Shown one piece after another: positions 1 to 10,800 of a stretch of 64,000 bases of DNA. The notes beneath the pieces were generated by a model. The model saw nothing but the letters and a program-made list of their open reading frames with translations, did not search any database and had not been told where the DNA came from. Each line of letters starts with the position of its first letter. The first letter of the stretch is position 1. Location of the stretch: assembly GCA_017354895.1 (NCBI GenBank), contig CP071496.1, forward strand, positions 1,674,001 to 1,738,000, given 5' to 3'. The translations under genes were made by a program, and so were the position numbers. This DNA is from Podospora comata (taxonomy: Eukaryota; Ascomycota; Sordariomycetes; Sordariales; Podosporaceae).

Positions 1-1020
1 GCTGTTGGTAGTATCCCTGATTCGGGGCATAAGCAAACTGCTGCTGAGGTTGGCCGGGTGAAGTCTGGGCAAAGGCAATGTGCTGCTGCTCTTGACCCGG
101 CGATCCTACCATCGCAAACTTCTGTTGTTGTGTTGGTAGGGGGGGTAGGTAAGCCCCATACTGCTGCTGCCCTTCCCGTTGGTACCCCCCATACTGCCCC
201 TGCCCCTGCCCCCCCGGACTCCCACCCACCGCTACACCAACCTGCGACGGAGAGAAACTCGACTGCCTCCTCGCGCCCGCGGCAGCGAATGCGTACTCGT
301 CTTTGTGAAAGAAGGGGTCATCGTTTGTGACAGAACCGTTCCTACTGCTGAGATCACCTGGAAGGGTCGGTTCAGGGTATTGCTGCGGCTTGGTATTGTC
401 AACCATGTTCATCGTGTCAGGGTAATCAGCCGTGACGACTGCACCGCGGATCCCGCCTTTTTTCTTGCGCCAGAGGAGGAAGACGATGAGGGCGATGAGA
501 GCGACGGCTGCGACTGCCCCGGCTGCTATCCCGGCTGCTGTGCCGGGGGATAGACCGCTTCCCTCTTCTGAAGGGGGAAGGGGTGGTTCGGTTGCGGAGG
601 GGGACGCGCTGGCGGCGGGGGAGGTGGTTTCTGTTGCGCTGAGTGTTGTGGAGGTTTCTACCGCGCTGGTGGTTGTTTGAGTGTCATCGGTTTTTGTTGT
701 ATCGTCATCTTCGGTTGTGGAGGAAGGGGATGGGGTTCGGGAGGACAGGCGGGTGGTGATGGTGGTGCGGGCTGTTATTATGGTCGTTCTTCGCGGGGGT
801 TCTGGTTCTTGGTCTTGTCGGGGAGACAGGTGGTGGATGGGTTCGTGGGGGAGGTTGCTTGGTGGGATAGCGGGCTGGGGTTGTTAGTTGATGAATGCCA
901 TAAGCGTCGGATCACATGAAGACTTACATCCACCGCCCTTTCCCTTACCACCGTCGCTACTACATCAACTCGTGCTATCACGCCCACAGTAACCGAGAGT
1001 AGCAATCGACCGGTCTTCAT
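1..1020 (-). CDS. Ser/Thr-rich single-pass membrane protein, 3' end outside window
   Basis: Two exons are visible: 1020-928 and 874 to the window edge. The intron 927-875 starts GTAAGT, has a CTAAC branch site and ends CAG. Frame is continuous across the join and stays open to base 1. The protein begins with a hydrophobic stretch (LLLSVTVGVIA) that may be a signal peptide. A Ser/Thr/Pro-rich extracellular region follows, then one membrane helix (AAGAVAAVALIALIVFLLW, about bases 480-540) with a basic stop-transfer RKKK, and a Gln/Gly/Pro/Tyr-rich cytoplasmic tail. This is the general layout of fungal wall-stress sensors (Wsc/Mid2 type), but I see no WSC cysteine domain, so that role is inference. 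The 3' end is cut by the window. Confidence 0.75.
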
Positions 1021-2195
1021 TTGCTGCCTGCTGCGACTGCGGTTGATTTTCGATGGAGATTCTCAGTTATGTTGCATTCTTTCCCGGAAATGTGTTGTAT
1101 ATCGCTTGCTAGCTGCTCCCGTCGTCAAACTGTTCGTCAAGAGTGAGAACGCAAAAAGAGGGGGACAAGAACATCCATGTGAACACGGGCTCGGACTTGG
1201 GGGGGCCATGTATCACTTATAAAAGGGTGGCTTTGTACACAAATCTTGGAAATCCTTCCCGTTCCCGTGTGGATGGATGTTTTGGGTTATTATGCAAACT
1301 TTTGGTCTGGTATCAGATGTGAGGTTGTCGGGTTTGGCCACCGAAGGAGGCGGGCTCCTTGGAGCAATGGGATTTTTCGGCATCAGCTTTCTGTTAAGCT
1401 TACATTTGATCCTGGTCTTGGGAATAGGCAAGGGGGAACGGATATGTACAGTAGATCTCCTCACTCAAAACAAGCTGTGGTCAATTTGCGGTCGTCTGAG
1501 CGGGCTGGAAGGAAAAATAGAATGGTTTTGTGGAGTCCGAGAAAGCGACCAATGGGAAAATTCCGAGGGAGAGAAGCAAACATTGATGTTGCTGGTGGTG
1601 GTGGACTTTGCAGGACCAACTCAACTCCTTGGCCGAAGGGACGGGTGGTTTGTTGTTGGTTTGGGGGCCGGGCTTGGACCGTGCCCGGCCGGTCGGGTCG
1701 GTCGGTGGTGGGGCCGGATGTGAGATGTGAGGGGTTGTTGGTGCTCGCTTTTAGTGTGTCATTGGGAAAGATGAAAAGTTTGAGATCTCTCGCGCGATTG
1801 GACTGTCGAGTATAAATATGGGAAAATGTTTGCATTTTTATGATGTTGGAAGGCAACAAGGTGAGCTGGGTGGAGGATGTGAGCAGTGTCACACATAACC
1901 CTAACTGCAAACTGGAGCTAATGTACACTTCACGGGAGGGCAGAAAATGGGGAAAATGGTTTTCACAAAGTTTATTCACTAAGACAAAGCATGTCAAAAG
2001 GAAAGTAGTTGTGTTATTCTCATGATTGTGTCCCCATCATAACCCTAACCGACTAACAGACCGACCGACCCAAGATATCCTATGCCATGCTGGCAACAAA
2101 GTGTGTTGATTGAAGAGAGTGTGAAAAAAGGGGTATCGCGCAAAAGATGTGTTGTGTGTGTGTGTGTATGTGTTGTGGGTGAATGAGGGAATGAC
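1021..2195. other. Intergenic, no gene seen
   Basis: Open frames here (for example 1246-1815 and 1461-1997 on opposite strands) overlap antiparallel, have no recognisable domain and lack exon structure. A TG-rich run lies near 2150-2175. Two short CCCTAA-type motifs occur near 1897 and 2038. The region probably holds the metallothionein 3' UTR and the promoter of the membrane-protein gene. Confidence 0.5.
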
Positions 2196-2348
2196 TTATT
2201 TGCATCCAGAGCAGGAGCCTATAGGTGAGTTGTTAATAATGTGAAAGACAGGAGAAGAGAGGTCGTTCGTGATGGGGTGGGGTGACATACAGTCAGAGCC
2301 GCAAGAGCAGCTAGAGGCGGAGCCGGAGCAGTTGCAAGAGCCACCCAT
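2196..2348 (-). CDS. cmt: Copper metallothionein, 26 residues, one intron
   Basis: Exon 1 is 2348-2291 and exon 2 is 2218-2196. The intron 2290-2219 begins GTATGT and ends TATAG, splitting the Cys20 codon after its first base. The spliced product is 26 residues starting MGGSCNCSG and ending CSGCK, with cysteines at 5, 7, 14, 16, 20, 22 and 25 in Cys-x-Cys pairs plus one terminal cysteine. The Neurospora crassa copper metallothionein has the same length, seven cysteines, nearly the same spacing and also an intron. It binds Cu(I) in the cytosol and buffers copper. A TATAAATA box lies about 120 bases upstream. The gene is too short for ordinary ORF calling. The intact splice sites and cysteine spacing make the call strong. 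Confidence 0.92.
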   Translation of the reverse strand: MGGSCNCSGSASSCSCGSDCMSPHPITNDLSSPVFHIINNSPIGSCSGCK

Positions 2349-3997
2349 TTTGATAGTTGTTTGGGGTTTGTTGGTTAAGAGTTGATTGTTGGTTTTGTAT
2401 TGATGAGTGTGAGATGATTGGAAGCTGATGGTGGAATAAGAGGGAGAAATGAGGGGAGATCAAGCGGGTATTTATACACCGAGATCTGGCGGATTGGGGG
2501 ACAAGAGAAAGAGGCAGGCACGCAGGCAACACAGCAGATACGATGGCAAAAAAAAAAACCGGATGCCACCTAATGCGTGGTTTGTGCCGGTTCTGCGGAT
2601 CATGGCGTGCGTCTTTTGTGCGGGATGCAGCTGTTTGGGGAGCGCTAGAGACGTGGTCCACCCCCTTGGCAACCTAGATTTGTTGGTGACCAGACCACCA
2701 GGCGTCAGATGGGCAGAGTGCTATTGGATGACCATGACAAATTGGAACGGGAATTGATTAAGGCAAAGAAGATAGATAGATACTGAGAATGGAATGTTGA
2801 GGCGAGCTCTGGCGTTGGACGTTGGCGTTGAGGTCACCGTCTAACTGTTAGAGATTGCTGTGTGATATGGCCGCTCGCCCTAACAGCGGGGTACGGCAGA
2901 TCACAATGTTCCTGGGGCAGACTACAACGCTTTGTCTTCCGAACGGGTTATTTACCGATTCCAAGCTAACACCGGGGCTGGGTGAACGAATAGCGAACCA
3001 TTACAAGACCCTGAAAATGAAAGATTCTAGGCTTTCTCAACCTCTCACGCATGAACCCTTTAACGTACACTTGTAAGTTGAAAGTGCGGGGTCACTGTGC
3101 CACGGTCCACCAGGGCCGATCAGCTGCGTCATCCCCCACCAAAAGTGACCCCTGTCTGCGATATTTGTGCGTGAACGTCATCCAGTCAACGCCAGTCATC
3201 CCACTGCTAGTGTCTCTGTGGTGAGTAGCCAAAGGAGATTGATGATTCAGCTGATCGAGCGTTTTCAAGAGGTTTCCGCGGGGTCACGGCCTTACGCGCG
3301 CCAATCATTCACTCATTCACGGCGGCGAACGCCGTCATGGTTCGGGTCCCCCCACGACGCTGTGGTACGTGCGGGAGGTCCACCATGCCGCAAACCGCCG
3401 GGGGTGGGTCGTCCGTTCCGATTCGGTCGCCACCGGTTTCCATTCGTCATGGTTCCGGCACCTTTCGGGGTCGGAATGTTAAACTGATGGCCGTTCATGC
3501 CGCGGCACACGAACTGTCATTGGACCCAAGTCAGGAAGGCCGAGCGCCGTGTCGGATCCATGGCCATGTCACAGATCCATCTGATTTTCGAGGTGGTCAA
3601 GGCGCCCCAAAACTTCAAATGGCACCAGAAGAGACGCTGACGAGTAAATAGATTCAGTGCAGCTATAGAAGCTATTCCAAAGTGGCGGTTCCCTCAAATC
3701 TGGTTTAAAGAGACAACCAGAATCACCACAGTCACTGCTGGTGAGTGTCATTTCCAGGCACAGGAGTTCTTGCATCGTACGTTTGCTCGTGCTTCCAGGG
3801 GTGTTGAAACTGCCCCTGAATCGCTTCAAGCTCCCATCGAACGATATGCTTCTGCCACATTGCCATCGCTCAGTGAGCCATCAAGCTCATCCTGAAGCCC
3901 CCGATGATAAATAACAGCAACTATCTACTATTTCCGTCTTTTCAGGTTTGAACTCACATCGCTCAATTTCCACATTAAATCTTCCATTGCCGTGAAC
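2349..3997. other. Intergenic, metallothionein promoter and unexplained GC-rich stretch
   Basis: The first 150 bases are the metallothionein leader and promoter. A GC-rich stretch around 3290-3600 opens a 104-codon frame (3337-3651), but the composition is open on both strands, no domain is recognisable and no splice structure supports it. Otherwise nothing is seen. Confidence 0.45.
2469..2477 (-). promoter_or_regulatory. TATA box of the metallothionein gene
   Basis: Read on the minus strand this is GTATAAATA, about 120-129 bases upstream of the metallothionein start codon at 2348. A strong TATA box suits a highly inducible short gene. I did not identify a metal-response element with confidence. 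Confidence 0.6.
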
Positions 3998-4891
3998 ATG
4001 TCTACAATCCCGCGCAGATCAAACTCTACCAATCCCCGTCCAGGGAGCTCTGCCTTCCCCAGAGTCCCCAGGAGCAAGCTTGCGCCCCAGCCATTAGACC
4101 TCAAGCGTTCAAACACCACAGCTGGAACCCAGTCATCTCAACCTCAACAGGAACAGACGTCAAGGTCAACCCCCTACTCGTCATCAGCCAGGGAACGCAT
4201 CGACCCCAGAGCACCCCTCTCACCCATCCCATCCTCTGCCGGCTCCCGCTCAACACCGTACTCCTCCAACCTAAAAGAGCGAACCGACCTCCGCTCTTCC
4301 GCAGCCCCCCGACCCCTCCAAACAGCCCAATCCCTCAACCGAAGGCCCTCTAACGCCATAGAAACCACCACAGGCCATAGGCGACGTCCCTCTCTAGGAG
4401 GGGAGTCGATCAGCCAATTCGCCTCCAGCCGGCGCCCTTCAGCACCAGACGGGCACAACCGGCGCCCTTCAGCACCAGACGGGCACAACCGGCGCCCTTC
4501 CGCTTCTCAACAACAGCAGTCCAGTAACACCCCCCCACGGAGACCCTCGGCACCAACCCATACCCGTCGCCCCTCTGGACCAACCTACCAGCCCCAACCA
4601 CAACGGCACAATCTTCGTCCCTCAGCACAGCAACAAAATCATGGGTGGAGGGATGGCGGTGGAGGAGGGGTAGGGGGCAGACCGCCGATAACCCAGCAGG
4701 TGGACCAGGCGACAAAGACGCAGATTAACCAGACTTATGCGGTTACTATGATGGCTAGTCCATATAACCCTTTGCCGTTCTTTTTGCCGATTCCTTTGGG
4801 GATTGCGATGCTTTTGACGCCGAGCGGGAAGGATGTGAGGGGCGCGGGGCCAGCGCCGATGAGAGCTGGGACTGTGGGTGGGAGGCGGTGA
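3998..4891 (+). CDS. Disordered Arg/Pro/Ser-repeat protein, function unknown
   Basis: This is a single open frame of 297 residues starting at ATG 3998 (context GAACATGTC). The composition is strongly Pro/Ser/Arg/Gln. The motif RRPS recurs about ten times. Two perfect 30-base direct repeats (4430-4489) encode RRPSAPDGHN twice, and a partial third follows. RRPS is a basophilic kinase-type site (R-R-x-S), so multi-site phosphorylation is a reasonable inference. The C-terminal 60 residues differ: they contain a Gly-rich linker, then a hydrophobic stretch (PLPFFLPIPLGIAMLL) that could bury in a membrane or act as an interaction patch. The protein is not recognised. The long antisense frames are a by-product of the repeat composition. 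Confidence 0.6.
   Translation: MSTIPRRSNSTNPRPGSSAFPRVPRSKLAPQPLDLKRSNTTAGTQSSQPQQEQTSRSTPYSSSARERIDPRAPLSPIPSSAGSRSTPYSSNLKERTDLRSSAAPRPLQTAQSLNRRPSNAIETTTGHRRRPSLGGESISQFASSRRPSAPDGHNRRPSAPDGHNRRPSASQQQQSSNTPPRRPSAPTHTRRPSGPTYQPQPQRHNLRPSAQQQNHGWRDGGGGGVGGRPPITQQVDQATKTQINQTYAVTMMASPYNPLPFFLPIPLGIAMLLTPSGKDVRGAGPAPMRAGTVGGRR
4430..4510 (+). repeat. 30-bp in-frame tandem repeat
   Basis: Two identical 30-base units start at 4430 and 4460, and a partial third starts at 4490. All are in frame inside the Arg/Pro/Ser-repeat gene. The identity of the units points to recent slippage or unequal exchange. Confidence 0.9.
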
Positions 4892-5556
4892 TTACCTCTC
4901 TAAGGGGGTATTCTGGACATTCAATGGGGAAGTTTCTGAGTGGATAGGGAGTTGTGCTCCGGACAGACGGAGTCCTGACAAGTCCGGGCTTATTCTGGTT
5001 GTCAGATGGAATTCGGAGGAGGGTGGATTGGGAGGGAGCCAAGGGAAGCCAAGGTCTTCTTGGTTTCTATGAGACTCGAGTCTTTAGAGGACAGCAGCTG
5101 GGCATTATGTGATTTAGGAGGCATTTGGATCATTGTGTAGACGGTCCTGCGACTATCCGGGCTGTAACTGGCCCTCCATATTATGTCTGCATTTACAGAT
5201 AGTTAGAAGAAACAAGCACTCTGGGAACCTCTATTTTTACCTCTCCCTCATGCTAGTCTCGGACCTGTCCTCCCCTCGATCGCGGCCGTGATCGTGAATC
5301 TTACCGCCATGTGCCGTCCACATTCCAGCCTTTGTCCGTTCAACCCAGGAACCAAATTCCACCGTCTCTACAACCCGACGAAAACCTAAGACATGATCAT
5401 TTTATTCTCCGTTCCAATCATGTCAACCCTCTCTCTTCAAAACAACGAAGTCCCTTTTACAATGGTATAAATCCACCCTCTAGTCGATCATTCCCTTCCT
5501 CTCACTTTCTCACCCCGTACACCACTCTCTCTCTTCACCGTACTGTCCTGCCCAAA
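4892..5556. other. Intergenic and leader of the secreted-protein gene
   Basis: No credible gene. Pyrimidine-rich sequence with a TATA-like tataaat (5465) leads into the next gene. The frame open upstream of its ATG (from 5311) is low-complexity and is treated as untranslated leader. Confidence 0.5.
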
Positions 5557-6390
5557 ATGCAACTCCTCTCCCTCCTAGCCCTCGGGCTCACCACACCCCT
5601 TTGCCTCGCCGCCGTCGCCGCCCCGGCCGAAGCAGCACGCCTCCCGGCCTCAGAAGTCATCCGCAACCTCGAGCTCCTCACCCGCTCCACCCGGAACCTC
5701 ATCCCGGCTGCCCGTGACCTCTCCACTCGCGCCGCCGTTCAGTTCAGGGGTATGTTACCCAGTCTTTTCCCCTTTCCCTTGGCCCTTACTAACCTCCCTC
5801 AAAGACAACGAACGCGGCCCCTTCGCAACGGTAGTCAACGGCCTCGAAGACCTCGCCTCCACCGCCACCTCGGACCGCAACTCCATCATCGACGAGGACC
5901 GCCGCGGCCGCGAGCCAAAGTACACCGGTCGTGACGCCCGCAATATCGACAAGGCTATCAGCGATCTGTTTGACCGGGCCAAGGAGCTGAGTGAGCGTGT
6001 TGGCGATGAGAGTAGACTTGGACGGTTGTTCTCCAACGTTGGGAGCAAGGTGGGACGGGGGTTGGAGAGGTGGGGGGATGCGGTTTATGAAGTGAGTAGT
6101 AGCTTCTTGAGGGACAGTTGGGGGTGTTTGGATATTTGCTGACGCTATGGGGGTAGTTGGCCAAGACGATCGATGACCGCGTTGATGGTGGGCTCGAGAC
6201 GGGGACTTGGAGGGAAGTGTTGAGGGTTACGGGAACGATTGACAAGGTTGTTAATGATTATACCAGTGGACGGGTGAGGTTGAGCGGCATCCTTAGGGAT
6301 ATTGGACGGCCGGGGGATAGGGCTGGGGGGATTAGCATTGATTTGGGGTTGGGGCCTATTGGGTTGAGGCTTGGGGCTAGGAGGGTTTAA
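5557..6390 (+). CDS. Small secreted alpha-helical protein, function unknown
   Basis: Three exons: 5557-5749, 5805-6091 and 6157-6390, giving 237 residues. Intron 1 (5750-5804) starts GTATGT and contains CTAAC. Intron 2 (6092-6156) starts GTGAGT, has GCTGAC and ends GTAG. Frame is preserved through both joins. The first 20 residues (MQLLSLLALGLTTPLCLAAV) form a clear signal peptide. The mature part is rich in charged amphipathic segments and contains essentially no cysteine, unlike many effectors. I do not recognise the family. The start was chosen because the signal peptide begins exactly there; the longer upstream frame is low-complexity leader. It may be a secreted or vacuolar protein (inference). 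Confidence 0.75.
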
Positions 6391-6550
6391 AGGGGGGGTG
6401 GTTGTTGGGGAGATAGGTAGGAGGGATGGTAACAAGGGGTAAGGTAAGATAGTTTGAAGCAAAACTTGTACTGTTTTTTTGTCCTCTTTAATAGTATACA
6501 CGAGTTACAGAACCAACAATGATACACCCAAGAAGATTGATGGCGAAACA

Positions 6551-7881
6551 CTACAACATCACAAACCTCGCCCCATCCTCACTCCCCATCTCAGACTCAC
6601 ACAAATCAATCGCAAATTTCAACCCACCCACACTCACTGTGCAATCCCTCTCCAGCTTCTCCAATATCGCTCTCTTCGGATTACTCTTCAACTCCTTCTC
6701 CCTCTTCTCCCTCGCTTGACCAACCTCTTCGGTCGGACACCACAACCTAAGGTCTACAGATTTCTTTCTCCGGCTGCCTCCACGCGTCTCACCAGAAGAC
6801 GGCCACTTCCCCAGCGTAGGACTAATCTCCATCTCGGCCTCCGGGACCGGACTTCCAGCGGTGGACTTACTGGCCTCCAAGAACTCTTCCACGAGGTAGG
6901 TCTTCCCTGCATTTGGGAAAGGTGGGAGACGTGGCCCCCACTGGTCCTCGTCAACCCAATCCTCGTCACGGAGCACCACCGCCGCGGATTGGAATTTGCT
7001 CTCTTTTGGCAACTTGTACTTTTTTCTCTTGAGAGCGGAGTCCAAGGCGCAGCGGAGATTCCCTGCCTTTCGCCTGCGGATGTAGCCGCTCGTGTGGATC
7101 AGGGCGGTTTCGCTGGCGATGTAGCGCGAGACGCGGAGGATGAAGATGGATACGTCGTTGTCGGGGGCGTTTTTGAAGAATCCATCACGGCGGACGATGG
7201 CGCGCTCCCTGTTGCATGACACAGAGTTAGTAGAAACTGGTGAAGAATTGCAAACGTGCCTTTCAGGTTACAACTTACCGATCGTACGAGTCAAGTTCGT
7301 AATCACCTCCCACCAAGGGGAAGTACTGTAACTGGTCCTCCTTTTTCTTTCGGCCAGTGGCTCGCTTCTTGGTGGCTGGGGCAGCGGTAGTAGGAGCTAC
7401 TCTGCGCTTTGCTGCCCTGGAGGGTTGGACTCGCGTTGGGGCTTGAACTTTATCTGTGCTCGAGAGTGGAGGTAGCAGACAGTCTACGCCGTCTAGTTCT
7501 GAGAGACCGCAATAGACTCTTGTCCCGGGATTTTCTTCGCGCGCCTGGTGCCACGTTTGGCCGTCAGCATTACTGCGCTACTCGCAAGATGTGATTCAAC
7601 AATTGGTACAATACCCTCTTGTGGTCTTCTAGCAAGAGGACACGGTCGATCTCCCCCTTGTACCAGGCCTTGACTCGGTTGTAGAACTCATCTCGTGAGT
7701 ATACCTCGCCCTTCTTAAGGGCGAGCAAGTCGTGCTTCACGTCATCTATACCGCCAGTGTGGTACTTGAGAGGCGAGTTCGTGGTGTTGCCCGACTCTTC
7801 GACCTCACTGGCAACCTTGGCGAAATTCCATGTTGGCGTGGGAAGAGGCGTCGTTTTTCTTCCTGCTCCTTTAGGACCCAT
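6551..7881 (-). CDS. Basic protein of unknown function, three exons
   Basis: Exons 7881-7615, 7544-7279 and 7208-6551 join to 396 residues. Intron 1 (7614-7545) starts GTATTG, has GCTGAC and ends CACCAG. Intron 2 (7278-7209) starts GTAAGT, contains CTAAC and ends CAACAG. The start MGPKGAGRKTT has a good context. Visible features are a charged N-terminal region ending in LLLEDHKR, a lysine/arginine-rich linker (KKRATGRKKK) that could be a nuclear localisation signal, and a more ordered region after LVGGDYELDSYDR. A second basic patch (GGSRRKKS) precedes a charged helix. The family is not recognised; a nuclear role is inference from the basic patches. Confidence 0.75.
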
Positions 7882-10800
7882 CGTGTGATGCTGAAAAAGG
7901 TTCGTTGGACTTGTTGAACTATCACGAGGGAGAGACTGGTGGGAAACAGATACCAGCAAGCTTACAGTATGTTCAAAAACGCAAAGGATGACCTGAAGTC
8001 TGAGTCCAGCTGTTTTGTTTCTTGAGGTCAGAGTCAGAATCACCACAATGAAAAATCGGGGGTTCACAAGTCCCCGAGGGTTGACAAAGTCTCTCTGCCC
8101 AGGGCAAACAAAGAAACATAACGCGGCAGGTGTCTTTATGCTACTTAGGTAGCCAGCCACAACACTAACACTGTTGCAAGTCTGAACAAAACGAGGGCAA
8201 ACTTCATTGTTCTCTCGTCTTCAAGATTCAAAATCAAGTCCCCGAGGCTGACACAACTTTGAGGAGGACCTTTGGTTCAGGGGTAAAAAGGGGTAACCAC
8301 AACATTGACAAGAGCATCTCATCGCCAAGTATCATTGAAGCGCACCATTCTCGCTGAGACGGCAGTAGACGACGTTTCCTCTTTCTGCATCTGAGTTGGA
8401 TCTGTGAGACGTTGTGGCAGTCGCCTCGTGCCCAAGTCAATCAAATACTAGCATCTTTGGACTCGATGTCGTGAATAACCCACCGTGCTCACAATAACTC
8501 ATACATACTGCCTTTCCGAATCTGCACATCATACCAAAAATCTGCTTTGTTGTTGATGTGACACTTAGCTCTTGAAGTCAACAGGGCTAAGTTTGTTTCC
8601 GCACTCTTTTGTTGAATCGTCCATACCGTCCCTAAATAGCTATTGGTACATGTAATGATGAGCCATGATCAAACTGCAGGGGTGTATTAGATCGACATTC
8701 GACACCCCTCTCGCTGCCTAGGTACACAACTCCATGGGTGCCTAGACGATCGGAATCAGCACTAAACACCGACGGCTAACATGAATACCAGCCAACACTG
8801 TCACATGTGCTACATATAGCCGGGTTATGGGTTCCGCATGTCACACCGTCTATTACTACAAGGGTCAGCAATCACACCATCTAGCTCTTATCTTGCCAGT
8901 TCCCAAACAGTCTTTTTTTCCCTTGCTTTTTAACCCCCTAAAGTCACCATCATCCGACTGCGTCAGACTCGGACGAGAGAGCCGAATCGATCTGCCCTTC
9001 AGCCGCCGAAGTCTGCACTCAACTCAAAGAACCACAGTCAACCCGTGCCCTGTAGTAGGGTAGATGTAGGCCCTGTGCTCCCCCGATATAATTGCGTATA
9101 ATATCGAGGGCGTACTCTCGGGCCGCCGCCGCTGATGAGTTGCCAGTACAGTCACAACAGAAACCAATCAAAGAAGGGGGCGACGATCCGGCGTATATCG
9201 TGTTTCCGTCATGTTGCATTGCATATCATCACATAAACCATATCCTATCAGGGACATTGCACAAGACCAAGGCTCTTCTCCGTGACAGCTGTTGACGCAC
9301 TCTGCCTCGTGCCCGATACCAGTGTCGCTATGTATCGGACTTATGACCTCCACATTCAATAGTTGATGCAGTGCTTTACGACCAAGACCGCCCAGAGTGT
9401 AGAAAGACAGCCAGGCCCGTTCCTTCTGCAGCAGGTTACAGATGAAAGTGGGTGGTTGGTTGGACGGGTGGGTAACACGGCATGTAAATCCATCCGTCTC
9501 CTAACATCTTGGCTAGGACCTGAACTCAGGACCCAAACTCGGACTGGGATGGATTTGGACCTACACGGAGTTCTGGCTGGAACCTTGTGGACGTCTCGTG
9601 GAACCACTCTGTGAGAAACAGGGACCTATGAAGCCACTATGCACGTAAACACACATCCTGTGCGTGTGCGAATGAGTCCACTTGTGTACTCTATCTGTGA
9701 CAGCTGCGGCGCAGCCTGTGCTACCTGAAAATGTCGAGGGGCAATCACTCTGTACACAAATTTCGATTTGACCAAAGACAACACGACATCGGACGAGGTA
9801 CAACAAAGGGCAGAGATTGATTGTCGAGAATGAAACTAAAAACAGCATCGAGACGGGCGTAGGAGTGTAGCATGCCATCACATGCGAAACAAGAGCAAAA
9901 CAAAGCGCCCATCACCACATAAGCACCAAGTCGTCCAGGCAGGAATAAGAAAAAGAGAAAAGTCCGAGTTATCATCCACCTTTACTCCATATGGGAAGGG
10001 TAAGATGCCCCCCCACCCCCCCACCAGAGTTCACAAAAGGAAGCGCGTACTCCGTACACTCCACCATCTATCTAGGCCCGGAAGCTGACATCCTGAGGTG
10101 ATGCCATGCTGCAACAAACCCTTGGCCACGTAGACTGCGCCGCACACCTTCTCCTTCTCCGATTTCTCGGTCTCGCATAATCCCTCCCCAATCGACCTAT
10201 CAAGACTCCAGCAAGTGACACTAGATTGCCCCATTCTTTTTTTAATCTCTAATGCTAGCGGCAGGTATACCTGGAAGCAGTGCCACACACCGACAGCACC
10301 GCCGAGTGGAAAAAACTTACCGCGATCGCATTATCATTGCGGCAATGCGTATATCCTAATCCAGCCATAAGAAGAACATTTGATGATGATTGTGGCCGCC
10401 TTGCAGGAGACCCCTACCACAGGGGGGTCGTGTGCCCCGTGGGGGGCGTATTCTCGCACGTCAGGATGTAGAAAGTTTGCCCCGGATGGGTACAGATTGG
10501 ATTGAACAATCTGTATGTCTGGTACGTGTCTATAATCCCGATACCACACAGCCAATGTCCATCGAGCCAAGTAAGATGACCGATCATGACTGATCCCCAT
10601 ATCAGCAATGAACAGAATCATGCCAATTGCTTACAACCAAACCCGCAACACTACCTATACACACATGAATCACGATATGACCCCATCCAGTCCCGTATTC
10701 TGGAAAAGATGACGCTATTCCCAATCACTTCAACCCCAGTTCGGGAATAACACCCGAAACATGGGAACTGCAAGAAACGTGTGCAAGCCTCCAGTCCTTG

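Noticed and set aside
1246-1997. Overlapping long open frames on both strands
   Set aside because: Mutually antisense, no domain, no splice structure, poor codon regularity.
3167-3651. GC-rich open frames of about 105 codons
   Set aside because: Open on both strands because of composition; nothing recognisable.
4174-4715. Antisense frames rich in GAEGRRL and LVLKGAGCAR repeats
   Set aside because: They mirror the tandem repeat of the plus-strand gene.
5311-5556. N-terminal extension of the secreted protein
   Set aside because: Would bury the signal peptide; low-complexity leader.
8050-8250. Repeated AAGTCCCCGAGG...TTGACA/CTGACA motif (8063 and 8235)
   Set aside because: Only two short imperfect copies; no further structure.
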